A stretch of 64,000 nt of DNA from JAGQPD01 sp020426865 (GTDB lineage Bacteria > Planctomycetota > Planctomycetia > Pirellulales > Pirellulaceae). Position numbers and translations under genes: made by a program. Position 1 is the stretch's first letter, and every line of letters starts with the position of its first letter. Of the stretch, positions 19,801 to 26,880 are shown piece after piece. The stretch covers positions 735,808-799,807 of the forward strand of contig JAWKTN010000006.1 of the NCBI GenBank assembly GCA_041399065.1, given 5' to 3'. The notes under the pieces are model-generated. The model made no database searches, was not told the DNA's origin, and was given only the letters and a program-made list of their open reading frames with translations.

Positions 19801-19906
19801 CGCTCCGGTGTCCGTGCCAGACGACCAGAGTGCTGCGGAGATGGCCGCCTGGTCACTTGTCGCCAACGTCCTGCTGAACACCGACGAAGTTGTCAGCAAG
19901 AACTAG
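16811..19906 (+). CDS. PSCyt1-DUF1549-DUF1553 planctomycete cytochrome protein
   Basis: 1031 residues. A signal or anchor segment (about 10-34) is followed by the PSCyt1 cytochrome domain VDFNRDIRPLLSDKCFKCHG, with covalent heme site CFKCH (C51, C54, H55). Next is DUF1549 (about 158-370; FDLTGLPPT, RYGEHMARFWLDAARYGDT, ATVFMGATFECTRCHDHKYD), which has a second CxxCH (CTRCH). An inserted beta-sandwich of about 140 residues (HIQRGIWYSVGPFADEA to YYFDLRSAYE) resembles a PA14-type carbohydrate-binding module. DUF1553 ends the chain (LARWLLTADHPLTARVAVNRFWQQVFG, RTNTPLQALLMLNDPQYFEAA). A DUF1501 gene follows after 36 bp. Such pairs form the most abundant planctomycete operon type and are linked to polymer degradation and electron transfer, but the reaction is unproven. 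Confidence 0.93.
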   Translation: MNRRSVGRLFPVVISYWLIGSCSVLFAPRLLLAEARVDFNRDIRPLLSDKCFKCHGPDDHQREAGLRLDRKESALAEADSGLKAVVPGDVASSELIARITTSDESLRMPPAETNKDLTDDEIALLRRWIEEGAGWQELWSLLPPHRPALPQTVARDWGRNAVDRFVLAGIEAAGLAPSLRADKVTLIRRVTFDLTGLPPTRDELERFLADDSDNAYERLVDRLLQSPRYGEHMARFWLDAARYGDTHGLHLDNYREMWPYRDWVVQSFNDNQPYDQFVMEQMAGDLLPDATDDQTIATGFIRCNVTTSEGGSIEEEVRMRNVVDRVVTTATVFMGATFECTRCHDHKYDPYTMEDFYSLYAFFNSIDGSPLDGNVKDHAPVLKVYTRPQQQQRAELNRLVGLLQGRLEGDWLDLDQQQAEWEQRVIAYRLRAQETTAEATAEKGESPQRSASDSDLSHIQRGIWYSVGPFADEAANLYKNSHGPQGKPVALDATYGKQKLGWVARPEWKDGTVMDSLPQERSATFLYRELICDHDCNVTLTLGSDDGLIVYLNEKEVVRREVARAVAADQDRVRVSLKAGPNTVLMKIINSGGASGYYFDLRSAYEVPNEIGNVLDVVAAERSDDQRRTLRTYFRNEIASNAALDIVRDELKRYQQRIAEIEKSAPTTLIWREKKEPEKAFFLKRGDYDKPDHEVVRRTPLALPPMSNDLPRDRLGLARWLLTADHPLTARVAVNRFWQQVFGTGIVKTAEDFGSQGSPPTHPELLDWLSVEFRESGWDIKRLMKLLVMSDTYCQSSVATPELLAKDARNKWYARAPRFRLDAEMLRDQALSVSGLLIDTMGGPSVKPPQPDLWFSVGYSGSNTVHFVADEGVEKVHRRTLYTFIKRTSPPPQMSTFDGPSRESCVMRRERTNTPLQALLMLNDPQYFEAAVGLAERTIREIADDDCASRAAHMFRLATCREPTPEELRDVVDAYGTELEHYRQNTDAAKSVLKVGTAPVSVPDDQSAAEMAAWSLVANVLLNTDEVVSKN

Positions 19907-19942
19907 AGAGCCTACCCTTGCGTTTTCCAGAAAGCCGTGATC

Positions 19943-21409
19943 ATGAATCCGATTGAACACCACGTTCGCCTGCAAACCCGTCGTCATTTCTTTGGACAAA
20001 CTGCGTTGGGGCTGGGAACGGCCGCCTTGGCTTCACTGATTGGCAATCCATCAACGGTTGACGGAAGCGAAAACGACACTCGCATCGGCGGTCTTCCGGG
20101 GCTACCTCATTTCGCTCCGAAGGCAAAACGGGCGATCTATCTGTTCATGGCGGGCGCGCCCAGCCAAATGGATCTCTTAGACTACAAACCCAAGATGGCG
20201 GAGATGTTCGACATTGATCTTCCCGATTCGATCCGGATGGGGCAGCGACTCACCACCATGACCTCAGGGCAATCGCGGTTTCCCATCGCACCCTCAAAAT
20301 TCTCCTTCCAACAGTATGGCCAGAGCGGGGCCTGGGTCAGCGAACTATTGCCCCACACTGCAAAGATGGTGGACGATCTGTCGATTGTCAAAACGGTGTG
20401 GACCGAGGCAATCAATCATGACCCGGCGATCACCTATATTTGCACAGGACATCAATTGCCCGGCCGAGCCAGCTTGGGTTCGTGGCTTAGCTACGGGCTG
20501 GGGTCGCTCAACGCTGATCTCCCGACGTTCGTCGTGATGACACCTTCTTGGACGGGACGAAAGGAGGCACAAGCCCTCTATAATCGTCTTTGGGGAGCGG
20601 GGTTCTTGCCGAGCACGCACCAAGGTGTGGCACTGCGCAGCGGCGGCGATCCGGTTCTGTACCTATCCAACCCGGCCGGAATTGACAGTCAAACCCGCCG
20701 CCGCTCGCTCGACTATCTCGCGAAATTCAACCAACGTGCCGTGGAACGGTTCCACGATCCCGAAACACAAACGCGGATCGAGCAATATGAAATGGCATTT
20801 CGAATGCAATCATCCGTGCCCCAGCTGACGGACATTAGTGACGAGAGCCCCAGTACTTTGGAAAAGTATGGTCCTGATGTACAAAAACCGGGCACCTATG
20901 CCGCCAGTTGCCTACTCGCGCGCCGGATGATCGAACGCAATGTGCGTTTTGTGCAAATCTTCCACCGCGGTTGGGATCAGCACGGAAACCTTCCAAACGA
21001 TTTGACCAATCAATGTCGCGACATTGACCAGCCAAGTTGGGCGTTGATTCAAGACCTGAAGGAACGTGGCCTGCTGGAGGATACGCTTGTGATTTGGGGT
21101 GGAGAATTCGGAAGGACGATCTATTGTCAAGGGGGATTGACCCGCGAAAATTACGGTCGCGACCATCATCCGCGTTGCTTTACAATTTGGATGGCAGGCG
21201 GCGGCATCAAGCCGGGGGTTGTGTATGGCGAAACCGATGATTTCAGCTACAACATCCTGGAAAATCCCGTGCACATCCATGATTTGAACGCGACGATCCT
21301 GCATTGCCTGGGCATCGACCACCGCCGATTGTCCTTCAAATTTCAAGGCTTGGACGTGCGTTTGACCGGAGTGGAAGACCACAATCCCGTGCAGGCAATT
21401 CTCGCCTAG
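19943..21409 (+). CDS. Tat-exported DUF1501 protein, partner of the cytochrome
   Basis: 488 residues from ATG 19943 (a GTG two codons upstream is the alternative; neither has a strong Shine-Dalgarno, consistent with readthrough from the gene 36 bp upstream). A Tat-like signal TRRHFFGQTALGLGTAALA starts the chain. DUF1501 landmarks: AKRAIYLFMAGAPSQMDLLDYKP, ELLPHTAKMVDDLSIVK, ITYICTGHQLPGRASLGSW, CLLARRMIERNVRFVQIFHRG, LVIWGGEFGRT and YGRDHHPRCFTIWMAGGGI. It is the longer DUF1501 subtype found with PSCyt/DUF1553 proteins, and both probably work as one exported unit. Its TAG stop is the first codon of the MITE-like inverted repeat at 21407-21536. Confidence 0.93.
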   Translation: MNPIEHHVRLQTRRHFFGQTALGLGTAALASLIGNPSTVDGSENDTRIGGLPGLPHFAPKAKRAIYLFMAGAPSQMDLLDYKPKMAEMFDIDLPDSIRMGQRLTTMTSGQSRFPIAPSKFSFQQYGQSGAWVSELLPHTAKMVDDLSIVKTVWTEAINHDPAITYICTGHQLPGRASLGSWLSYGLGSLNADLPTFVVMTPSWTGRKEAQALYNRLWGAGFLPSTHQGVALRSGGDPVLYLSNPAGIDSQTRRRSLDYLAKFNQRAVERFHDPETQTRIEQYEMAFRMQSSVPQLTDISDESPSTLEKYGPDVQKPGTYAASCLLARRMIERNVRFVQIFHRGWDQHGNLPNDLTNQCRDIDQPSWALIQDLKERGLLEDTLVIWGGEFGRTIYCQGGLTRENYGRDHHPRCFTIWMAGGGIKPGVVYGETDDFSYNILENPVHIHDLNATILHCLGIDHRRLSFKFQGLDVRLTGVEDHNPVQAILA

Positions 21410-21536
21410 TGCTTTGTGACAGCTAAGAATTAGAGTATCGTCATTGGCCGCCTCTCCCGGACGCTCACCATGGTGAGGGTCCGGGAGCGGCGGCTCGGTA
21501 CGGCATATCCTAACTCTTAGCTGTCACAAAGCACTA
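21407..21536. mobile_element. MITE-like element, 22-bp terminal inverted repeats
   Basis: Arms 21407-21428 (begins TAGTGCTTTGTGACAGC) and 21515-21536 (ends GCTGTCACAAAGCACTA) are perfect 22-bp reverse complements. The core is itself nested dyad: ctcccggac…gtccgggag around ctcaccatggtgag. Outer ends read TA…TA, as expected if a TA target was duplicated (Tc1/mariner/IS630 style). There is no coding capacity. The left end supplies the stop codon of the DUF1501 gene. It could instead be a large bidirectional terminator hairpin. A 13-bp match to the terminal motif occurs at 56861-56873. Confidence 0.65.
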
Positions 21537-21577
21537 GTGGCGATTCTAGCGTGAGGACGCGACGGCCGTCAGTCAAG

Positions 21578-22309
21578 TTACACGTATTCTTGCCATACCG
21601 GTTTGATCACCAGCTCGGGAACGTGTGCCCGCGGAGGCAAGCTCGCGATCGCTACGACGAGTTGGCCGATATCTTCCGGCTGCAGGATGCGCTGCCGATG
21701 CTCTTGGCTGACCGGCACCGGTCGCTGGTCCAAGATCGGCGTTTCGACCTCGCCGGGATAGATATTGGTGACGCGAATCCCTCGCTCCCCCTCTTCGCGT
21801 CCGACGGCCATTCCCAAACCGGTCGCGGCGAACTTGGCGGCGGAATAGGCGATGCCGGCTAACATCGAAGCACGCTTTCCGGCGACCGATGAAATATTGA
21901 CGATCAATCCGTCGCCACGCTTGCGCATGTTTGGTACGAACGCGTAAAAGCAATTGTAAGTACCAGTTGCGTTGACGGCCATCACGTCGTCCCACTGGTC
22001 GGGCTGCATCTCCGCCATGCTGCGCGTTCGAATATTGATCCCGGCCGAACACACGAGAATATCGATATGCCCCAATTCACGCTCGGCCCAATCGGCCAGC
22101 GCGATCACGCTATCGCGCCGAGCCACATCGACGGTATAACAGATCATAGGCACTGGCCCCTGCCAGGAGGCGGCTGATTGTTGCAATACGGCTTCACGCC
22201 GCCCAGCAATGGCGACGCGACATCCGGTCGCTGCCAAACATCTGGCGATCCCCAATCCGATCCCCGTCCCCCCGCCGACAACGACGGCCGTCTTGTCTGC
22301 TAATGACAT
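21578..22309 (-). CDS. short-chain dehydrogenase/reductase (SDR)
   Basis: 243 residues from ATG 22309. A classical SDR with a nucleotide-binding motif GGGTGIG at 12-18, DVA at the 61 region, CSAG in place of NNAG at 87-90, N113, catalytic S141 (NISS), Y155 and K159 (YSAAK). The arginine after the glycine motif's second strand (GRR, 36-38) favours NADP(H). The C-terminal IYPGEVETPI segment is typical of the substrate lid. There is no signal peptide, so it is cytoplasmic. The substrate cannot be named from sequence. It is monocistronic in this window and convergent with the DUF1501 gene. Confidence 0.9.
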   Translation of the reverse strand: MSLADKTAVVVGGGTGIGLGIARCLAATGCRVAIAGRREAVLQQSAASWQGPVPMICYTVDVARRDSVIALADWAERELGHIDILVCSAGINIRTRSMAEMQPDQWDDVMAVNATGTYNCFYAFVPNMRKRGDGLIVNISSVAGKRASMLAGIAYSAAKFAATGLGMAVGREEGERGIRVTNIYPGEVETPILDQRPVPVSQEHRQRILQPEDIGQLVVAIASLPPRAHVPELVIKPVWQEYV

Positions 22310-22495
22310 TGTGCTTGTCTTTCTCGTTCGAATTCGTAAACCCGCACCATCCCACCGATTCCATCAACTTGCACCCGACACGACTGCACGGTCTAATGAT
22401 CAACCAGACGTCAATGTTCAACCAGACGTCCACCTACCACATGTTTCCGGCCGCGACCGCCCCCTCTCCCCTGCAAATCGTACCCGTTACCAACA

Positions 22496-24298
22496 ATGAT
22501 GATCAACCCGCCCTCTCGTTTCCGTTGTCCAGTCGCTATCGCTTCCTTATTGCTTGTCGCGGCAACCGTGTGCTGTACACCGCCATCGTACGGTCAATCA
22601 AGCGGTGTTCCGTGGCCCGCCGAGGATGGCTTAGGGCGTTCCCTACCTTTGCGGGAAGATGTCGGCTCCGTGAAGGCGGGGCGGTTCGTGGGAATCTTCT
22701 ATTTCCTCTGGCACGGACAACACGAACCGGCGGGAATGGGCCCGTTTGACGTATCCCATGTCCTGGCGGCTCATCCCGATGCGCTCAACACCGACACGTC
22801 GCCACCCTGGGGTCCGACCGGAGTTCCGCACTATTGGTCCGAACCACTGTTCGGCTACTATCGTGCCGGCGACCCTTGGGTCCTCCGTCGCCATGCACAA
22901 TTGCTCTCTGCCGCCGGCGTGGATACCCTGATTTTCGATACGACCAATCGCGTTACGTATTTGGATGTCGTGGAGCAACTGGGCAAGGTTTTTACTGAAG
23001 TTCGAGCGGCCGGTGGCACAACGCCGCAATTTGCGTTTATGGTCAATACGCGTGCCGGTGAAACCGCTGAAGAACTCTACGAACGTATCTACCTCCCAGG
23101 ACGTTTTCCCGATTTGTGGTTCCAGTGGCAAGGAAAGCCGCTACTGATCTGTGATCCCGCAGAGGCATCGGAGCCAGTGCGCAGGTTTTTTACCTTACGC
23201 AAGGCTCATTGGCCGTTTGAAATGAAAAACACGCCCTACGCGTGGCATTGGGAAGCGACCTATCCGCAGCCATATGGTTACACGGACGACGCGGAAATCC
23301 CCGAACAAGTGAACGTATCGGTCGCTCAAAACCTGCGAGCTAGCGACGGCAAAGTGACAAACATGAGTAACTTGGATGCCCGGGGACGATCGTTTCATGA
23401 TGGAGCGATGGACGCACAGGCAGACGCGATCGATCGCGGCACCAATTTTGCCGAACAATGGCAGCGGGCCCACCAACTGCAGCCGCCGGTCGTGATGGTG
23501 ACGGGCTGGAACGAGTGGATCGCCGGTCGCCAGCCTTCGCCGGGGCGAGCCACGTTCGTCGATCAGTTTGATCGGCAGTTTAGTCGTGACATTGAAATGA
23601 TGAAGGGGGGGCACCGGGACAATTATTACTATCAGCTTGTCGACGGGATCCGCCGCTACAAGGGTGCGCCCGATCTGCCCCTCGCCAGTGCCGCCACAAC
23701 GATCGACATCAACGCGGGAGTCGAACAATGGAAAGATATCCTCCCCGAATATCTCGACCTCCGGGGCGACACAGCACCGCGTGACTATCCCGGCATCGGA
23801 GCTTTGCACTATTCCAACAGCTCGGGCCGCAACGATTTCGTATCCATGAAAGTAACACGAGACCGACAACACCTGTACTTCTTGGCCCAGACAGCTGCCG
23901 ATATCACGTCACCCGACGATGACGCGTGGATGCTCTTGTTCATCGACGCCGACGACGACAGAGACACAGGCTGGCTGGGGTACGACTACGTCGTCAATCG
24001 AGCGCTCGTCGATGATGGCAAGACGACGCATTTGGAGCGGCTGCACGCCGACGGCACCAGTGAAGTGGTTGCCAAGTTGCCGTTGACCGTGCGGAGTGAC
24101 CATTTGCAGCTGGCGATTCCACGTGCGGCATTAGGGCTGCCCAATGGCGACGAAAGAGTGACGGTTTCCTTCAAATGGTGCGACCACGTTGGTAACCCGT
24201 CAGTGGCGTGGCCGTTCGATCCGATGGCTCTCTATACCGACGGAGACGTGGCGCCCGAAGGACGCTTTCGCTTTGTCTATCGAACGGATCAACGGTAA
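22496..24298 (+). CDS. exported GH71/GH99-like glycoside hydrolase with C-terminal CBM9/DOMON-like domain
   Basis: 600 residues from ATG 22496 (ATG 22499 is equivalent; no good Shine-Dalgarno). A signal peptide (VAIASLLLVAATVCCTPPSYG) precedes a TIM-barrel domain of the endo-mannanase-like GH71/GH99 clan: VGIFYFLWHG, WGPTGVPHYWSEPLFGYYRAGDPWVLRRHAQLLSAAGVDTLIFD (given as landmarks from about 75 on), and late VVMVTGWNEWIAG, a strongly conserved barrel end with candidate acidic residue E. From about 390 a beta-sandwich starts (PGIGALHYSNSSGRNDF, LYFLAQTAADI, WMLLFIDADDD) like CBM9/DOMON carbohydrate-binding modules. It probably acts on an exopolysaccharide outside the cell. The assignment is by pattern recognition; the substrate is unknown. 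Confidence 0.75.
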   Translation: MMINPPSRFRCPVAIASLLLVAATVCCTPPSYGQSSGVPWPAEDGLGRSLPLREDVGSVKAGRFVGIFYFLWHGQHEPAGMGPFDVSHVLAAHPDALNTDTSPPWGPTGVPHYWSEPLFGYYRAGDPWVLRRHAQLLSAAGVDTLIFDTTNRVTYLDVVEQLGKVFTEVRAAGGTTPQFAFMVNTRAGETAEELYERIYLPGRFPDLWFQWQGKPLLICDPAEASEPVRRFFTLRKAHWPFEMKNTPYAWHWEATYPQPYGYTDDAEIPEQVNVSVAQNLRASDGKVTNMSNLDARGRSFHDGAMDAQADAIDRGTNFAEQWQRAHQLQPPVVMVTGWNEWIAGRQPSPGRATFVDQFDRQFSRDIEMMKGGHRDNYYYQLVDGIRRYKGAPDLPLASAATTIDINAGVEQWKDILPEYLDLRGDTAPRDYPGIGALHYSNSSGRNDFVSMKVTRDRQHLYFLAQTAADITSPDDDAWMLLFIDADDDRDTGWLGYDYVVNRALVDDGKTTHLERLHADGTSEVVAKLPLTVRSDHLQLAIPRAALGLPNGDERVTVSFKWCDHVGNPSVAWPFDPMALYTDGDVAPEGRFRFVYRTDQR

Positions 24299-24343
24299 CG
24301 ATCCAGTCGCAACACCGCGGAGCAAACCGGCCCGGTGCACCCC

Positions 24344-24366
24344 AATACCTCGAACCTCGAGGTATT
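24344..24366. repeat. perfect 23-bp palindrome of the aatacctcga repeat family
   Basis: Arms aatacctcga (24344-24353) and tcgaggtatt (24357-24366) around a 3-nt loop. The arm sequence is the core of the 24-bp repeats at 35376-35447 and 60096-60161. Confidence 0.8.
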
Positions 24367-24446
24367 CGTGATTACGCCAAACGTCGTTGCCTGCCTCGGC
24401 GCGCGGCATCGACTTGAGCGATAGCACGAAACCAGAAATAAGAAAA

Positions 24447-24481
24447 GCCTCTTCGAGTTCCATGTACGAGCTCGAAGAGGC
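24447..24481 (-). terminator. rho-independent terminator of the LamG/PEP-CTERM gene
   Basis: Arms gcctcttcgag (24447-24457) and ctcgaagaggc (24471-24481) form an 11-bp stem with a 13-nt loop. On the minus strand it is followed by TTTTCTTATTT, and it lies 25 bp after the stop of the minus-strand gene. Confidence 0.85.
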
Positions 24482-24505
24482 GGATGCGTTGTGATTGGCA
24501 ATCGC

Positions 24506-25393
24506 TTAGCGGGCAAGTCGACGTCGGAACGGGATCGCCAGGCAAGCTAGAACCGACAGGAGGGTAACGGTCGCCGGCTCGGGAACAACAACATTCGGAC
24601 CGGCGGCGAACGAGCGAGCCACATATTCGGATGACACCGCTTCGTCGTAAATGCGAAATTCGTTGTACGACCCATCAAACACGGCATCGTTCCATTGCGA
24701 ACGGCCAAGCCAGTTGTTGTTGTCAACCATCGTCCGCATATCGAGGTCGGCATGGATCTCGCTCGAGCCAACCAGTCCGCCGTCGTAGTACAGCGACATC
24801 GTGCCATTGGCACCACCGGACGTGTCATTATGATCGTAGACAGCGACAACGTGATGCTCGCTGCCAACTGGGAACGGTCCGGCCAGGCCAACATTCGGTT
24901 CGCCGGCGTTGGAAGCTGGGTGATTCGTGATTTCAAGTCCGTTGGCGTGGCGACCGGAATTGGGTGTGATCAACACATAGGCCGACGCGTCACCCGCTGG
25001 AGAAGTATCTTCACCGCCGTTGCTGGTGCCGAAGTCGCCAAAGCGTTGCCAAGTTCGTTGTTCCGCGACCGTCGCCCAGAATTCAAAACTGATCGCGCCG
25101 TTGACACCCGAGTTGACCGCACCCGAAACAATGCCGTTGGGAAGATCTACGTAAGCGTCTTCGGTAATTCCATTGGAACCCTGTCCAACATTGGCCGAAA
25201 GGTCCAATTGCCCACCCGAGAAGACGTAATTGGGCGCCGTACCGGCGTCAACGACCATGCCGTTCGCTCCGCCTACCGAATCATCGGCCGAATCTGTGAA
25301 GCTATAACGATGCTTCAACGCCGCGTTTGCTTGAACCGCAGCAATCATTGTGCTTGCCGTAATGACGGCAACCAACCATCCACAACGCTTCAT
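24506..25393 (-). CDS. LamG-domain PEP-CTERM surface protein
   Basis: 295 residues from ATG 25393, set by CGGAGGAG about 6 nt upstream. A signal peptide (MKRCGWLVAVITASTMIAAVQANA) is followed by one concanavalin/LamG domain (about 25-260): LKHRYSFTDSADDSVGGANG, DAYVDLPNGIV, AISFEFWATV, HHVVAVYDH, SLYYDGGLVGSSEI and NEFRIYDEAVSSEYVARSF. The C-terminus VVPEPATVTLL…CLAIPFRRRLAR is a full PEP-CTERM signal. It is probably an envelope- or matrix-associated glycan- or protein-binding protein. A clean intrinsic terminator follows, so it is likely monocistronic. Confidence 0.9.
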   Translation of the reverse strand: MKRCGWLVAVITASTMIAAVQANAALKHRYSFTDSADDSVGGANGMVVDAGTAPNYVFSGGQLDLSANVGQGSNGITEDAYVDLPNGIVSGAVNSGVNGAISFEFWATVAEQRTWQRFGDFGTSNGGEDTSPAGDASAYVLITPNSGRHANGLEITNHPASNAGEPNVGLAGPFPVGSEHHVVAVYDHNDTSGGANGTMSLYYDGGLVGSSEIHADLDMRTMVDNNNWLGRSQWNDAVFDGSYNEFRIYDEAVSSEYVARSFAAGPNVVVPEPATVTLLSVLACLAIPFRRRLAR

Positions 25394-25949
25394 GAGAACT
25401 CCTCCGAAAAAACAAAACAATAGTTGCAAAATCAACAGACTACGGAGCTTCATCAGGCGATTCACAATGAAACTTCCACCGGGCGGGCCGCGAACTACGA
25501 GAGGAGATTCCGTCCGACAATCGGCAGATTCGTAAACCCTAGTACATCACTTGTAATCAGTAAAAATTGCCCCGTCAATTGAATTGCCAAAAATGGCGAC
25601 ATTTTTTCCCAATACGTTTGCCCGACCGTCCGGAACACGTTTAGCACCGAAAAATGTCCATTTTTTCCCTTGACGCATTTGTGGACCTACATAGCTCCAG
25701 ACGATCCCCGGGCGGATGAACAGATCACCGCCTTCTGCACCGAGGTTGCACGCCAAGACGCTGGGATCGTCGGAGCGATTCGCGCCATGTCGCTCACGAT
25801 GTCGCTCACGCGGCAGGCCCAAGGCCGTAATCAATGCGTCCCCGAGCGCTCCGCCGTGTCCAACCGATTTGGCCTATCTACCCGCATTGGCATCGCCAGG
25901 CCGTGTGATTCCGCTGGGGACACGGCCGGAGCTATATGACGCTCAACGA
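25394..25949. other. 556-bp intergenic region with twin AT-rich palindromes
   Basis: Two related hairpins occur at 25589-25610 (aaaaatg-gcga-cattttt, then t and ccc) and 25650-25669 (aaaaatg-tc-cattttt, then t and ccc). A short direct repeat atgtcgctcacg occurs twice near 25787-25809. An open frame on the minus strand (25547-25834) crosses both palindromes but shows no family features and no ribosome site, so I do not call it. The region holds the promoter of the LamG gene. Confidence 0.6.
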
Positions 25950-26840
25950 TCAATGACTGAGTACATACGTGACAATATTGATTCCCAATGGGTACGAGAC
26001 CCGTTCGGAATACTCGTGAAAGTACTCGACGTTTTCTCCTTCGCGTTCCCAGCCATCGCCAATATCGTTATTGTGGCAGCACAGCGCCATCAGCCGGCCG
26101 TTGCTATCGGAATAGGCCCAGAAGTGCGGGGCCTCATCCCCTTCGGGGTCACCGTGCCAGTACTCAAACGTATCCCCTTGCCGCCACGCCAAGATGCTGG
26201 GTACCTGAGGCGTGCCTTTGAGGTCATAGACCAGGTGAAACAATTCGTGCTCGGCTGTCAGTTCCTTGGGTTCGCAGTCGGGAAGGACACGTTTCATTTC
26301 CTGATAGACGTGTCGCCAGGCTGCTGGTGCCCAGAAATCGTCAGCCATGAGGAATCCGCCATTGATCAAATAACGGCGTAGCGCCAACACTTCCGGATCG
26401 CTCAACTGCATATTCCCGACATTGGACATGTAGATGAACGGAAAATCGAACAGTTCTGGATCGGTCAATCGCAACACCCTGCCATTGGGATTGACTTGTA
26501 GCGATGTCAGTTCGTGCAACCGCACGGAAAAATTCCAATCACAATCCGGGTAGTCGTTGTCCCAATTCCGCCCCCGTCGACCGTATCCTCCGGAATCGTA
26601 TTGAATCCGTGCGAACGTGAACACGTCGTCTTTGAACCGCTCGTCGATCTCCCATGTCGGGTAATCATCGCGGTTGGCTCGGGACTGTCGTGGCCCTCGT
26701 TGCCATTGAGCACAACTGACCCCAACGGCCATGATGCTCAACACGCCCCCGAGGCCGACGGCGGCGAACATCAACCCGCGATGCCCGCAAAAACGACGTT
26801 CATTTGCTTGAACGATGACACCATTTGTGGGTAAACTCAT
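25950..26840 (-). CDS. DUF4159 exported or membrane-anchored protein
   Basis: 296 residues from ATG 26840. One N-terminal hydrophobic segment (LMFAAVGLGGVLSIMAVGVSCA) acts as signal or anchor. The body is DUF4159 (about 70-290): FTFARIQYDSGGYGRRGRNW, WNFSVRLHELTSLQVNP, LFDFPFIYMSNVGNMQLSDPEV, LRRYLINGGFLMADDFW, HELFHLVYDLKG and the ending YPLGINIVTYVLSH. The fold is class I glutamine-amidotransferase-like, but no catalytic Cys triad is apparent. In planctomycetes these proteins often occur with MoxR, DUF58 and vWA genes; here it stands alone, divergent from the sugar dehydrogenase-like gene across 40 bp. Confidence 0.85.
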   Translation of the reverse strand: MSLPTNGVIVQANERRFCGHRGLMFAAVGLGGVLSIMAVGVSCAQWQRGPRQSRANRDDYPTWEIDERFKDDVFTFARIQYDSGGYGRRGRNWDNDYPDCDWNFSVRLHELTSLQVNPNGRVLRLTDPELFDFPFIYMSNVGNMQLSDPEVLALRRYLINGGFLMADDFWAPAAWRHVYQEMKRVLPDCEPKELTAEHELFHLVYDLKGTPQVPSILAWRQGDTFEYWHGDPEGDEAPHFWAYSDSNGRLMALCCHNNDIGDGWEREGENVEYFHEYSERVSYPLGINIVTYVLSH

Positions 26841-26880
26841 TGCTTCACACCAATCTTTCCATTGAAGTCATGAGGTACTA

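Noticed and set aside
25547..25834. 95-residue minus-strand frame
   Set aside because: It spans the two AT-rich palindromes, has no Shine-Dalgarno and shows no family pattern.
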